From the NCBI RefSeq assembly GCF_000328765.2, contig NC_019954.2, positions 2,214,516-2,278,515 on the forward strand: DNA of 64,000 nt. The letters are read 5' to 3'. Shown here piece by piece: positions 47,697-54,999 of the stretch (positions within the stretch are counted from its first letter, which is position 1; each line of letters begins with the position of its first letter). The notes under the pieces are model-generated. The model was not told where the DNA came from. It saw only the letters and a program-made list of their open reading frames with translations, and searched no databases. The position numbers were made by a program, and so were the translations under genes. This DNA is from Tepidanaerobacter acetatoxydans Re1. GTDB lineage: Bacteria; Bacillota; Thermosediminibacteria; Thermosediminibacterales; Tepidanaerobacteraceae.

Positions 47697-47903
47697 TTAT
47701 CGGAGAACTAATGATATTAATTTATAAAGAATAGTATCAGCTATCCATATAAATCCACTCACAATTATAACAGATACAAAAACCACAACAGTATATGTGG
47801 TTAAATCACTCTTAGTCGGCCATGTTACTTTTCTCATCTCGGACTTTACTTCTCTGAAAAATTTTCCAGTCCTTTTTATGATGCCCTCCTTAGCCGCTGC
47901 CAT
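47697..47903 (-). CDS. secE: preprotein translocase subunit SecE
   Basis: The 68-residue single-span protein clamps SecY in the Sec channel. The cytoplasmic helix FFREVKSEMRKVTWPTKSD (~15-33) holds the family WP motif and is followed by one membrane segment (~38-64). ATG start with AGGAGGATT upstream. It lies between rpmG and nusG. Confidence 0.95.
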   Translation of the reverse strand: MAAAKEGIIKRTGKFFREVKSEMRKVTWPTKSDLTTYTVVVFVSVIIVSGFIWIADTILYKLISLVLR

Positions 47904-47922
47904 AAGACAATCCTCCTAGCTT

Positions 47923-48072
47923 TTATTTGGTTTCTTTGTGCAGTGTATGTTTTCCGCAGCGCCTGCAGTATTTATTCAACTCCAGTCTATCGGGGTCATT
48001 TTTTTTATTTTTTTGGGTAAAATAATTCCTCTCTTTGCATTCTGTACATGCTAAAACTATGTTGACCCTCAA
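47923..48072 (-). CDS. rpmG: 50S ribosomal protein L33
   Basis: This 49-residue protein is short but complete. It begins [17 protein letters not shown] and has the zinc-binding C-x2-C pairs (CTEC near residue 9 and CRRC near 36), ending [12 protein letters not shown] start with AGGAGG eight bases upstream. It is the first gene of the rpmG-secE-nusG-rplKAJL transcript, reading from the promoter at 48144-48172. Confidence 0.94.
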   Translation of the reverse strand: MRVNIVLACTECKERNYFTQKNKKNDPDRLELNKYCRRCGKHTLHKETK

Positions 48073-48143
48073 TGAGTACACCTCCTAGTGTTTCGCTTCT
48101 ATTGTTTTGTGTAAGGATTTTTCGCTGTTTTGTCACTTTAATA

Positions 48144-48172
48144 AATTTATCATAATTAAAGTGCGTTGTCAA
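48144..48172 (-). promoter_or_regulatory. promoter of the rpmG-secE-nusG-ribosomal operon
   Basis: On the minus strand TTGACA (48167-48172), 17 bp, then TAAATT (48144-48149). The -35 lies inside direct-repeat copy A, and the -10 just outside it, so only this copy has a complete promoter. The second TTGACA (copy B, near 50499) is not followed by a -10. Confidence 0.72.
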
Positions 48173-48290
48173 TAAAATAGCTTTTAGCTTTTAAAACCTT
48201 TTTTTTGATCTTCTCAAAAATAATGTGAATTTTTAACAGATGATAATCAATACAACGCTTGATATTACGGGTTTTTAAATAAAAAAGCTA

Positions 48291-48312
48291 AGGGGAATCT
48301 CGCGATTCCCCT
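48291..48312 (-). terminator. duplicated tuf terminator (copy A)
   Basis: AGGGGAATC pairs with GATTCCCCT with loop TCGC, followed on the minus strand by TAGCTTTTTTA. It is the copy of the terminator at 50622-50643 and now follows the tuf remnant. Confidence 0.85.
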
Positions 48313-48320
48313 ATTTTTCG

Positions 48321-48497
48321 CTATTTTTCAATTATCTCAGTTACTACACCGGCTCCTACGGTTCTGCCACCTTCACGAATAGCAAACCTAAGCCCTGGTT
48401 CAATAGCTATGGGTGCTATAAGTTCGACATCCATGACTACGTTATCACCAGGCATTACCATCTCTGTGCCTTCAGGCAGGGTTATGGAGCCTGTTAC
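48321..48497 (-). pseudogene. 3' remnant of tuf created by the insertion
   Basis: Encodes the last 58 residues of EF-Tu (from [10 protein letters not shown] to VTEIIEK, with the stop) and matches the intact tuf base for base. It has no start and is cut off at the insertion-sequence end. It is part of direct repeat copy A and not a second tuf gene. Confidence 0.93.
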
Positions 48498-48530
48498 CCT
48501 AGTTTTGCAGCCAATTCCAAATTAGCATAG

Positions 48531-48563
48531 CCCGAAACCATTGACATTACTAATGATTTCGGG
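48531..48563 (+). terminator. hairpin at the left end of the IS
   Basis: CCCGAAA and TTTCGGG, with inner CATT/AATG pairs, are followed by TATTTTTATTTT. It would stop incoming plus-strand transcription before the transposase gene, a common IS safeguard. Confidence 0.75.
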
Positions 48564-48651
48564 TATTTTTATTTTAAATTTTAGTCAAATAATACTGGTG
48601 TTTTATGGCGTTGCATGGTATAATTGTAAGAGATGCCTAATTGTTAAAACG

Positions 48652-50385
48652 GTGGGGGTTTTTAAAATATATCTTAAAAAAAGTACAAATAAAAAGACTG
48701 GAAGGACCTATTTATCAATCGTTAGTAGCTATCATGACAAGAAAACTAAACAATCTCGTACAGCTACAGTTCGCTCTATTGGATATCTGGATGAGCTTGA
48801 AAAGAAATATGACGATCCTATTGCTTTTTTCACTGAGGAAGTCCGCAAAATGAATGAAAAGCATTATGAAGAAAGGCTACCCGTTAATCTTAAAATTTCT
48901 CTAGATGAATCTATGGAATCCAATTACGATGGCCTGAAGAATTTTGGCTATGCAGCTTTGAGCAAAATTTATCATGAACTTAAAATCGATACATTCCTTA
49001 AAAACAGGCAACGACATTCTAAAGAAAAATATGATGCCAATGCCATTATGAAACTACTGGTATTCTCGCGTTTGTTGTATCCTGGTTCTAAGAAAAAGAC
49101 TTTTGAAAATAGGGATATGTTCTTCGAGAAGTTTGACTTTTCTTTGGATGATATTTATCGATGCCTTTCTTTTTTTAATAAATACAGTGATGATCTTCAG
49201 TTTTGGTTACATGAACGCATTAAAGACCAGTATGGGCGCAATACTGATTTGGTTTATTACGATGTTACAAATTATTATTTTGAAATAGACAAGCAAGATG
49301 AGCTAAGGAAGAAGGGGGTTTCGAAAGAACACCGTCCGGATCCGATTGTGCAGATGGGATTATTTATGGATACAAATGGTATACCTATCACGTATAAGCT
49401 TTTTCCTGGGAACGCTCCCGATAAAACTACGTTGATTCCTGCATTGGGTAAGATCCAAAGAGAATATTCTTTAGGTAGAATTATTATTGTTGCAGATAGA
49501 GGGATAACCACAGGGGATAATATTTGGTATATCCTTTCTGCTAAAAACGGATATATATTGAGCTACTCTGTTCGATCAGCCGATAGGGAATTTAAGGATT
49601 ATGTCCTTGATGAGGATGGATATATCCATAAAGGCGATGGTTTTAAAATTAAATCTAGGCTTTATCCAAGAGAAATAAAGGTGACTTCGGTGAGAGGAAA
49701 GAAGTTAAAAAAGACGGTAGATGAAAAGCAGGTGATTTTTTATAGCCCTAAGTATGCAGCCAAAGCTAAACAAGAGCGTGCGCAAGCACTGGTTAAGGCA
49801 ATGGATTTGATTAAGAATCCTGCAAAATACAATAAATCAACATCTTTCGGTGCTGCTAAGTATGTAAAAAACCTTACCTTCGATGCTAAAACCGGTGAGA
49901 TATTGGAAAGTGTTTACCAACACTTGGCTTTTGATGAAGAAAAATTACGTGAAGAAGAAAAGTTCGACGGATATTATGCCATTGTTACTAGCGAATACAA
50001 GGAGTCGCCTGAGAAGATCATTGAGATGTACCGCGGTCTTTGGAAGATTGAAGAATCTTTTAAGGTCACAAAAAGCGATTTTGAGAGCAGGCCAGTTTAT
50101 CTGTCGCTGAAAGAACATATTGATGCTCATTTTTTAACTTGCTTTATATCACTTGTAATTATCAGGATACTTGAGTACAGGTTAAAGTGGAAGTATTCTG
50201 TGACAGAAATACTTGAGAGCCTTAGTAGGGCATCCTGTTGTAATATTAAGGAGAATTATTATCTTTTTGGCTTTTACAATGATGTTCTTAAAGATATCGG
50301 TAATGAGTTGGATATTGATTTTAGCAAAAAGTATATGAAACTCGGAGATATTAAAAAAATTTTAGGTGGGGTTAAAAAAAGGTGA
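48652..50385 (+). CDS. IS1634-like transposase (DDE, IS4 superfamily)
   Basis: About 572-577 residues. The DDE residues are visible in VYYDVTNYYFE (Asp ~199 counted from 48667), IIVADRGITTGD (Asp ~277) and MYRGLWKIEESFK (Glu ~462, Y-(2)-R-(3)-E-(6)-K-like region). The reading frame is open and intact. The start is unclear: an ATA at 48667 has GGTGGGGG eight bases upstream and gives the expected YLKKSTNKKTGRTYLSIV beginning, while the in-frame GTG at 48652 lies within that purine run and lacks its own site. The ancestral start may have been ATG mutated to ATA, which would reduce expression. Confidence 0.9.
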   Translation: MGVFKIYLKKSTNKKTGRTYLSIVSSYHDKKTKQSRTATVRSIGYLDELEKKYDDPIAFFTEEVRKMNEKHYEERLPVNLKISLDESMESNYDGLKNFGYAALSKIYHELKIDTFLKNRQRHSKEKYDANAIMKLLVFSRLLYPGSKKKTFENRDMFFEKFDFSLDDIYRCLSFFNKYSDDLQFWLHERIKDQYGRNTDLVYYDVTNYYFEIDKQDELRKKGVSKEHRPDPIVQMGLFMDTNGIPITYKLFPGNAPDKTTLIPALGKIQREYSLGRIIIVADRGITTGDNIWYILSAKNGYILSYSVRSADREFKDYVLDEDGYIHKGDGFKIKSRLYPREIKVTSVRGKKLKKTVDEKQVIFYSPKYAAKAKQERAQALVKAMDLIKNPAKYNKSTSFGAAKYVKNLTFDAKTGEILESVYQHLAFDEEKLREEEKFDGYYAIVTSEYKESPEKIIEMYRGLWKIEESFKVTKSDFESRPVYLSLKEHIDAHFLTCFISLVIIRILEYRLKWKYSVTEILESLSRASCCNIKENYYLFGFYNDVLKDIGNELDIDFSKKYMKLGDIKKILGGVKKR

Positions 50386-50412
50386 TTTTCACTACAACTT
50401 TTTGACAAAAAT

Positions 50413-50456
50413 AAAAAGCCCAAAATCCTTTGTATCAAAGTGGTTAGGGGCTTTTT
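50413..50456 (+). terminator. transposase terminator
   Basis: AAAAAGCCC pairs with GGGCTTTTT, with an inner CTTTG/CAAAG stem, 28 bases after the transposase stop. The A-rich left flank lets it act on the minus strand as well. Confidence 0.85.
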
Positions 50457-50483
50457 TTGTCTTGTTTTACTGCAAAAGTCAGG

Positions 50484-50828
50484 ATAATTAAAGTGCGTTG
50501 TCAATAAAATAGCTTTTAGCTTTTAAAACCTTTTTTTGATCTTCTCAAAAATAATGTGAATTTTTAACAGATGATAATCAATACAACGCTTGATATTACG
50601 GGTTTTTAAATAAAAAAGCTAAGGGGAATCTCGCGATTCCCCTATTTTTCGCTATTTTTCAATTATCTCAGTTACTACACCGGCTCCTACGGTTCTGCCA
50701 CCTTCACGAATAGCAAACCTAAGCCCTGGTTCAATAGCTATGGGTGCTATAAGTTCGACATCCATGACTACGTTATCACCAGGCATTACCATCTCTGTGC
50801 CTTCAGGCAGGGTTATGGAGCCTGTTAC
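50484..50828. repeat. 345-bp direct repeat, copy B (long target-site duplication)
   Basis: The partner of 48152-48497. It holds the true 3' end and terminator of the intact tuf gene and begins at the right inverted repeat of the IS. Confidence 0.95.
50622..50643 (-). terminator. tuf terminator (copy B)
   Basis: AGGGGAATC/GATTCCCCT stem with loop TCGC and TAGCTTTTTTA after it on the minus strand, nine bases after the tuf stop. Confidence 0.9.
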
Positions 50829-51857
50829 GTCGGTTGTCCTGAAGTAGAACTGGGGCCGGTAGCCGTTGAAGAATGGTGTGTGTCTGCCGCCTTCTTCTTT
50901 CTTTAAGACGTATATCTGGCCTTTGAATTTGGTGTGGGGTTTGATGCTGCCGGGTTTGGCAAGTACCATTCCTCTTTCTACTTGGTCTCTGTTTATGCCT
51001 CTGAGTAATACTCCTATGTTGTCTCCGGCTTCTGCGGAGTCTAGGAGTTTTCTGAACATCTCTACTCCGGTTACTACGGTTTTTCTGGTTTCTTCTGCTA
51101 TGCCTACTATTTCTACTTCGTCGCCTATTTTTACGGTGCCTCTTTCTACTCTACCGGTGACTACGGTGCCTCTGCCGGTTATTGTAAATACGTCTTCTAT
51201 TGGCATGAGGAAGGGTTTGTCTGTGTCACGTTCGGGTGTGGGGATGTAGTTGTCTACTTGTTCCATGAGTTCCCATATCTTGCCGCACCATTTGCAGTCT
51301 TTTTTGCCGCAGCCGCATTCTAGGGCTTTTAGGGCTGAGCCGGTTACTATTGGTATGTCGTCTCCGGGAAATTCGTATTCTGTAAGTAGTTCTCTTACTT
51401 CCATTTCGACTAGTTCTATTAGTTCTTCGTCGTCTACCATGTCGGCTTTGTTTAGGAATACTACAATGTAGGGTACGCCTACTTGACGGGCAAGCAGTAT
51501 GTGTTCTCTTGTCTGGGGCATTGGGCCGTCTGCTGCTGATACTACTAGTATTGCTCCGTCCATCTGGGCTGCTCCGGTTATCATGTTTTTTACATAGTCG
51601 GCGTGGCCGGGGCAGTCTACGTGGGCATAGTGCCGGTTTTCTGTTTCGTATTCTACGTGGGATGTGGCTATGGTTATTCCTCTTTCTCTTTCTTCTGGTG
51701 CTTTGTCGATGTTGTCGTAGTCTACAAAGTTTGATAGTCCCACATCTGATAATACTCTGGTTATTGCTGCTGTAAGGGTTGTCTTGCCATGGTCTACATG
51801 ACCTATTGTCCCTATGTTTACATGGGGTTTTTTCCTTTCATATTTCTGCTTTGCCAT
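50652..51857 (-). CDS. tuf: translation elongation factor Tu
   Basis: This 401-residue GTPase carries aminoacyl-tRNA to the ribosome. G1 GHVDHGKT (19-26), G3 DCPGH (81-85) and G4 NKAD (136-139) are present. An extra loop after SALKAL holds C181, C183, C188 and C191 ([14 protein letters not shown]), absent from E. coli EF-Tu. ATG at 51857 has AAGGAGG upstream; the 27-codon extension to 51938 is not coding. Codon choice is strongly biased, as expected of a highly expressed gene. Its 3' end lies in direct repeat copy B. Upstream are tRNA-Thr and tRNA-fMet. Confidence 0.98.
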   Translation of the reverse strand: MAKQKYERKKPHVNIGTIGHVDHGKTTLTAAITRVLSDVGLSNFVDYDNIDKAPEERERGITIATSHVEYETENRHYAHVDCPGHADYVKNMITGAAQMDGAILVVSAADGPMPQTREHILLARQVGVPYIVVFLNKADMVDDEELIELVEMEVRELLTEYEFPGDDIPIVTGSALKALECGCGKKDCKWCGKIWELMEQVDNYIPTPERDTDKPFLMPIEDVFTITGRGTVVTGRVERGTVKIGDEVEIVGIAEETRKTVVTGVEMFRKLLDSAEAGDNIGVLLRGINRDQVERGMVLAKPGSIKPHTKFKGQIYVLKKEEGGRHTPFFNGYRPQFYFRTTDVTGSITLPEGTEMVMPGDNVVMDVELIAPIAIEPGLRFAIREGGRTVGAGVVTEIIEK

Positions 51858-51927
51858 GTTTATCCTCCTTAATATGTAAAAATATACATAATAAAAATAA
51901 ATTACAGTTTGTCCATCATTACTACTT

Positions 51928-51956
51928 ATTTTAAACAAAAACCTGCATTATTGCAA
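51928..51956 (-). promoter_or_regulatory. probable tuf promoter
   Basis: On the minus strand TTGCAA (51951-51956), a 17-bp spacer and TAAAAT (51928-51933), about 70 bases before the tuf start and after the tRNA-Thr gene. Confidence 0.6.
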
Positions 51957-51995
51957 CTGTTTAAAGTGAATTTTCAAATATATTTGATGCAAAAA

Positions 51996-52071
51996 TGGAG
52001 CCCACGACCGGGCTTGAACCGGTGACCTCCGCCTTACCAAGGCGACGCTCTGCCTGCTGAGCTACGTGGGC
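51996..52071 (-). tRNA. tRNA-Thr (GGU)
   Basis: A 76-nt cloverleaf on the minus strand: acceptor GCCCACG/CGTGGGC, anticodon loop TTGGTAA, T-loop GGTTCAAGCC, encoded CCA. Confidence 0.96.
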
Positions 52072-52074
52072 TTT

Positions 52075-52151
<77 letters not shown>

Positions 52152-52432
52152 ACAAATTTTTTTTGCGTTGAGAGCCACAACACCTGCCGGTGATGTAACG
52201 TATTATATTCTAATATAAATTTCATTATTCGTCAAGGTTAAAATTTGTCATCTGCTTCTCCCCGCTAAATGCAACTTAAAATGAATCACTTTTACCTCTG
52301 TTAATATGTATTATGCACCCTTCTTTAATTCTTCTCGACCTACTGCCATAGCGGTTTATGAAGAAATTACACTTTTATCAATATATTTCTTATTGATATT
52401 ACCTATATACAGAAAATAAGCTCGTTTTACTT

Positions 52433-52468
52433 TAAAAGCTGTAATACTTATAAGTATTACAGCTTTTA
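52433..52468 (-). terminator. 36-bp perfect palindrome after the tRNA-Tyr/Gly pair
   Basis: AAAAGCTGTAATACTTA joined directly to its complement (with one more T:A pair outside). On the minus strand it ends in TTTT, 12 bases after tRNA-Gly. It fits a terminator. Otherwise the 52152-52479 gap shows only AT-rich sequence. Confidence 0.75.
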
Positions 52469-52479
52469 GAATTCAATAC

Positions 52480-52556
52480 TGGAGCGGGAAACGGGATTCG
52501 AACCCGCGACATTCAGCTTGGAAGGCTGACGCTCTAGCCAACTGAGCTATTCCCGC
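52480..52556 (-). tRNA. tRNA-Gly (UCC)
   Basis: A 77-nt cloverleaf on the minus strand: acceptor GCGGGAA/TTCCCGC, anticodon loop CTTCCAA, T-loop GGTTCGAATCC, encoded CCA. Confidence 0.96.
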
Positions 52557-52671
52557 ACATTTCAGATGTGGGTAATAATGTCGGATGCCGGAATTAAAAA
52601 CTTTTGATTCTCCTGCGTCGATTGTTGCCTTCCGAACCTTTCCACTACCCACTGTCCTCTATTCACTATTA

Positions 52672-52757
52672 TGGTGGAGAGAGGTGGATTCGAACCACCG
52701 AAGGCGCTGCCAGCAGATTTACAGTCTGCCCCCTTTGGCCAACTCGGGAATCTCTCC
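52672..52757 (-). tRNA. tRNA-Tyr (GUA)
   Basis: An 86-nt class II tRNA with a long variable arm on the minus strand: acceptor GGAGAGA/TCTCTCC, anticodon loop CTGTAAA, encoded CCA. Confidence 0.96.
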
Positions 52758-52824
52758 ATAATAATTTTTATTATAAAAACAAAGTTAACTTTAATCAACA
52801 AAAGGTCATAACAGTTACAACTAA

Positions 52825-53487
52825 TTAGCCTATATCCCGAACTTCAAGAAACCTTTCCAGTTTCCGCTTTACTCGTTGGAGCGCATTGTCAATTGATTTA
52901 ACATGACGTTTAAGGTCTTTTGCAATTTCCTGATAGGATTTGCCTCCAAGATACGCCATTAACACCTGCCATTCCAATTTACTCAAGATTTCCCCCATTT
53001 TATCCTCAATCTCTTCAAACTCTTCTTGACTGATTATAAGCTCTTCGGGGTCAGAAATTTTTACACCAGAAAGTATATCCAGTAATGTTCTATCGGAATC
53101 TTCATCATAAAGTGGTTTGTTAAGCGAAACATATGAATTAAGGGGAATGTGTTTTTGGCGGGTAGCCGTTTTAATTGCGGTGATGATTTGCCTTGTTATG
53201 CAAAGTTCTGCAAAAGCTCTGAAAGAGGACAGCCTTTCAGGATTAAAATCTCTTATAGCTTTATAAAGGCCAATCATTCCTTCTTGGATAATATCTTCGC
53301 GATCCGCACCTATTAAAAAATAAGATCTTGCTTTAGATTTGACAAAATTCTTGTACTTATTGATAAGGTATTCTAGGGCCTCGTGGTCACCATTTGTAGC
53401 TTCACATACTATCTCTTCATCGGTCATATCATCAAAAAGCAGATATTCCTCTTTAGGAAGCCCGATATTCAATAAAATCGCCCCCAT
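52825..53487 (-). CDS. sigH: RNA polymerase sigma-H factor
   Basis: The ~220-residue sigma factor drives the switch from growth to sporulation. The core stretches YFLIGADREDIIQEGMIGLY (region 2), ITRQIITAIKTATRQKHIPL and the C-terminal RHVKSIDNALQRVKRKLE (region 4 HTH) are nearly those of Bacillus SigH. ATG at 53487 has no clear ribosome site; a TTG at 53472 has GGGGGCG eight bases upstream and may be the real start. It follows rlmB and yacP as in other Firmicutes. Confidence 0.95.
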   Translation of the reverse strand: MGAILLNIGLPKEEYLLFDDMTDEEIVCEATNGDHEALEYLINKYKNFVKSKARSYFLIGADREDIIQEGMIGLYKAIRDFNPERLSSFRAFAELCITRQIITAIKTATRQKHIPLNSYVSLNKPLYDEDSDRTLLDILSGVKISDPEELIISQEEFEEIEDKMGEILSKLEWQVLMAYLGGKSYQEIAKDLKRHVKSIDNALQRVKRKLERFLEVRDIG

Positions 53488-53575
53488 GAATTTTTAAAAG
53501 AACAGTAAGCCATTACAAATGTTATTATAGCCTATTTCCCTTACAGTAGTCAAGCATTAAGCTCGCCTATTTTTA

Positions 53576-54103
53576 TTAGTCTAGGTCTATTATGTGTTTT
53601 TCCAGGCGTTCTTTTAGTTTTGGATCAATTATATCTGCCAAAGTCTCTTTTTCCTTTGTTTTGCTTTTCCCCATAGTCTGCCGTTTTGCCCTTATATTAT
53701 TTACCTCTTCATATAATTCCCTGGCCGAAATGCGATGAGCTCCTCTGCCCATTACTATCTGTTGTTCTATCCAATCAGAAGTAGCTACTCTTACTTTTTC
53801 CTGCCGGCCAATAGCATCTACAACTTTTTCTATATAATGGTCGGCAGTTTCGCCTTCTTTTGTATAAACAACCTCAACACCATTGATGGTATAACTGGTT
53901 CTTCTGTTTTTATCAACCTGATGTGCGTCAAAAACTATTACTACAAAAGTTCCTGTAAATGCCGAATAATCTGCCATGATGTCTATCAACTTATCTCGGG
54001 CCGACCCTAAGTCGATTTTCTTTGCTTCATCAATCAGCTCAGGCCATGCGTTAATTATATTATAACCATCCACCAATAGATACTCGCTAGATTGTTTGTC
54101 CAT
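53576..54103 (-). CDS. NYN-domain ribonuclease (YacP/Rae1)
   Basis: The 175-residue PIN-like NYN protein shows YLLVDGYNIINAWPEL at the start, VVIVFDAHQVDKN (~54) and a VRVATSDWIEQQIVMGRGAHRIS stretch (~99, in part) with the acidic active-site Asp residues. The Bacillus homologue Rae1 cleaves mRNA on the ribosome. ATG start with AAAGGA upstream. It overlaps the 3' end of rlmB by 17 bases, showing coupling. Confidence 0.87.
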   Translation of the reverse strand: MDKQSSEYLLVDGYNIINAWPELIDEAKKIDLGSARDKLIDIMADYSAFTGTFVVIVFDAHQVDKNRRTSYTINGVEVVYTKEGETADHYIEKVVDAIGRQEKVRVATSDWIEQQIVMGRGAHRISARELYEEVNNIRAKRQTMGKSKTKEKETLADIIDPKLKERLEKHIIDLD

Positions 54104-54839
54104 GGCTTGTTATCCTTTGTCTGAGTATATCGTATCCTAGTATTGATGCGGCTACAGCAGCATTAAGTGAGGTTATCCGGCCTCTTAAAGGAATTCGCAC
54201 CAAGATATCGCACTTTTGTTTTACCAGTTTACCAAGCCCCTTGTCTTCACCACCTATAACAAGAGCAATCGAACCTGTAAGATCTACTTCAAAATAATTC
54301 TTTCCTTCGGCATCGGCACCAATTATCCATAATCCTTCTTTTTTAAGTTCATCTATAGTCCTCGCTATGTTGGTAACTCGAGCTACTTTGACGTATTCAA
54401 CGGCTCCGGAAGATATCTTTGCAACCGTTGGAGTTATGCCGCATGCTCTGTTTTTTGGTATTATTATGCCATGTGCTCCCATTCCGTCAGCGGTGCGGAT
54501 AATGCTTCCGAGGTTTTGGGGATCTGTAAGTTCATTTAAAATCAGAATGAATGGGTCTTCATCTAAATCCCGTGCGGTTTTCAAGATATCTTCAACGCTG
54601 TAATAGTCTTTAGACGCAACTTTAGCTAAAATTCCCTGATGCCCTGCTGTTTTAGCCATTGATAAAAAAGCCGCCTCATCTATTTCCGAAATCGGAACAC
54701 CGGTATTCCTTGCTTTTTCAATTATATCCCTTATCAGTCCATGATACTCGCCTTTTTTTATATAAATCTTATTTATAGGTCTACCTGCTTGTAAAGCTTC
54801 CCATACCGAATTTCTGCCTTCTATCTGATCATCGTTAAT
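54087..54839 (-). CDS. rlmB: 23S rRNA (guanosine-2'-O-)-methyltransferase RlmB (TrmH/SpoU family), ATT start
   Basis: The 250-residue knotted methyltransferase modifies G2251 of 23S rRNA. The substrate-binding part includes GRNSVWEALQAGRPINKIYI near the start. The SPOUT motifs are LNELTDPQNLGSIIRTADGMG, LVIGGEDKGLG and IPLRGRITSLNAAVAASI. No ATG, GTG or well-placed TTG precedes the conserved start; an in-frame stop lies just upstream. AGGAG is nine bases before an ATT codon at 54839, giving eight residues before GRNSV, the normal position. The first ATG (54659) would remove the whole N-terminal domain. Confidence 0.85.
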   Translation of the reverse strand: MNDDQIEGRNSVWEALQAGRPINKIYIKKGEYHGLIRDIIEKARNTGVPISEIDEAAFLSMAKTAGHQGILAKVASKDYYSVEDILKTARDLDEDPFILILNELTDPQNLGSIIRTADGMGAHGIIIPKNRACGITPTVAKISSGAVEYVKVARVTNIARTIDELKKEGLWIIGADAEGKNYFEVDLTGSIALVIGGEDKGLGKLVKQKCDILVRIPLRGRITSLNAAVAASILGYDILRQRITSHGQTI

Positions 54840-54930
54840 CTTAATCAGCTCCTGCTGTGTAGTAATTTATCATTTTATTGGTGTTATTTCTTTTTTAATC
54901 GCAACTTTGCTGCGGTGCGATATCGTTATA

Positions 54931-54939
54931 TGATATAAT
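54931..54939 (+). promoter_or_regulatory. extended -10 promoter for thyX
   Basis: TGATATAAT, an extended -10 (TG-N-TATAAT), lies about 60 bases before the thyX start in the divergent rlmB-thyX region. No good -35 is seen at 17 bp. Confidence 0.55.
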
Positions 54940-54999
54940 TAGAAAAGGTTTGTACAAATGATATTTTAATTTTCCAAAAAAGTCAAGGAGGCTGGTTTG

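Larger units (their letters stand above)
48152..48497. repeat. 346-bp direct repeat, copy A (long target-site duplication)
   Basis: Identical to 50484-50828 except for one extra T in a T-run (eight versus seven Ts). It contains part of the rpmG promoter, the tuf terminator and the last 177 bases of tuf. It ends exactly where the insertion sequence begins. Confidence 0.95.
48498..50483 (+). mobile_element. IS1634-like insertion sequence, ~1986 bp
   Basis: The element lies between the two direct repeats. Its ends are imperfect inverted repeats: CCTAGTTTTGCAG on the left (48498-48510) and CCTGACTTTTGCAG read from the right (50470-50483). It carries one DDE transposase on the plus strand, a hairpin inside the left end (48531-48563) and a terminator inside the right end (50413-50456). 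IS1634 of Mycoplasma mycoides is known for unusually long, variable target duplications, which fits the 345-bp repeats here. Confidence 0.92.

Noticed and set aside
48321-48497. Second tuf gene
   Set aside because: Only 58 codons, no start, cut by the IS end and inside a direct repeat, so it is a duplication remnant.
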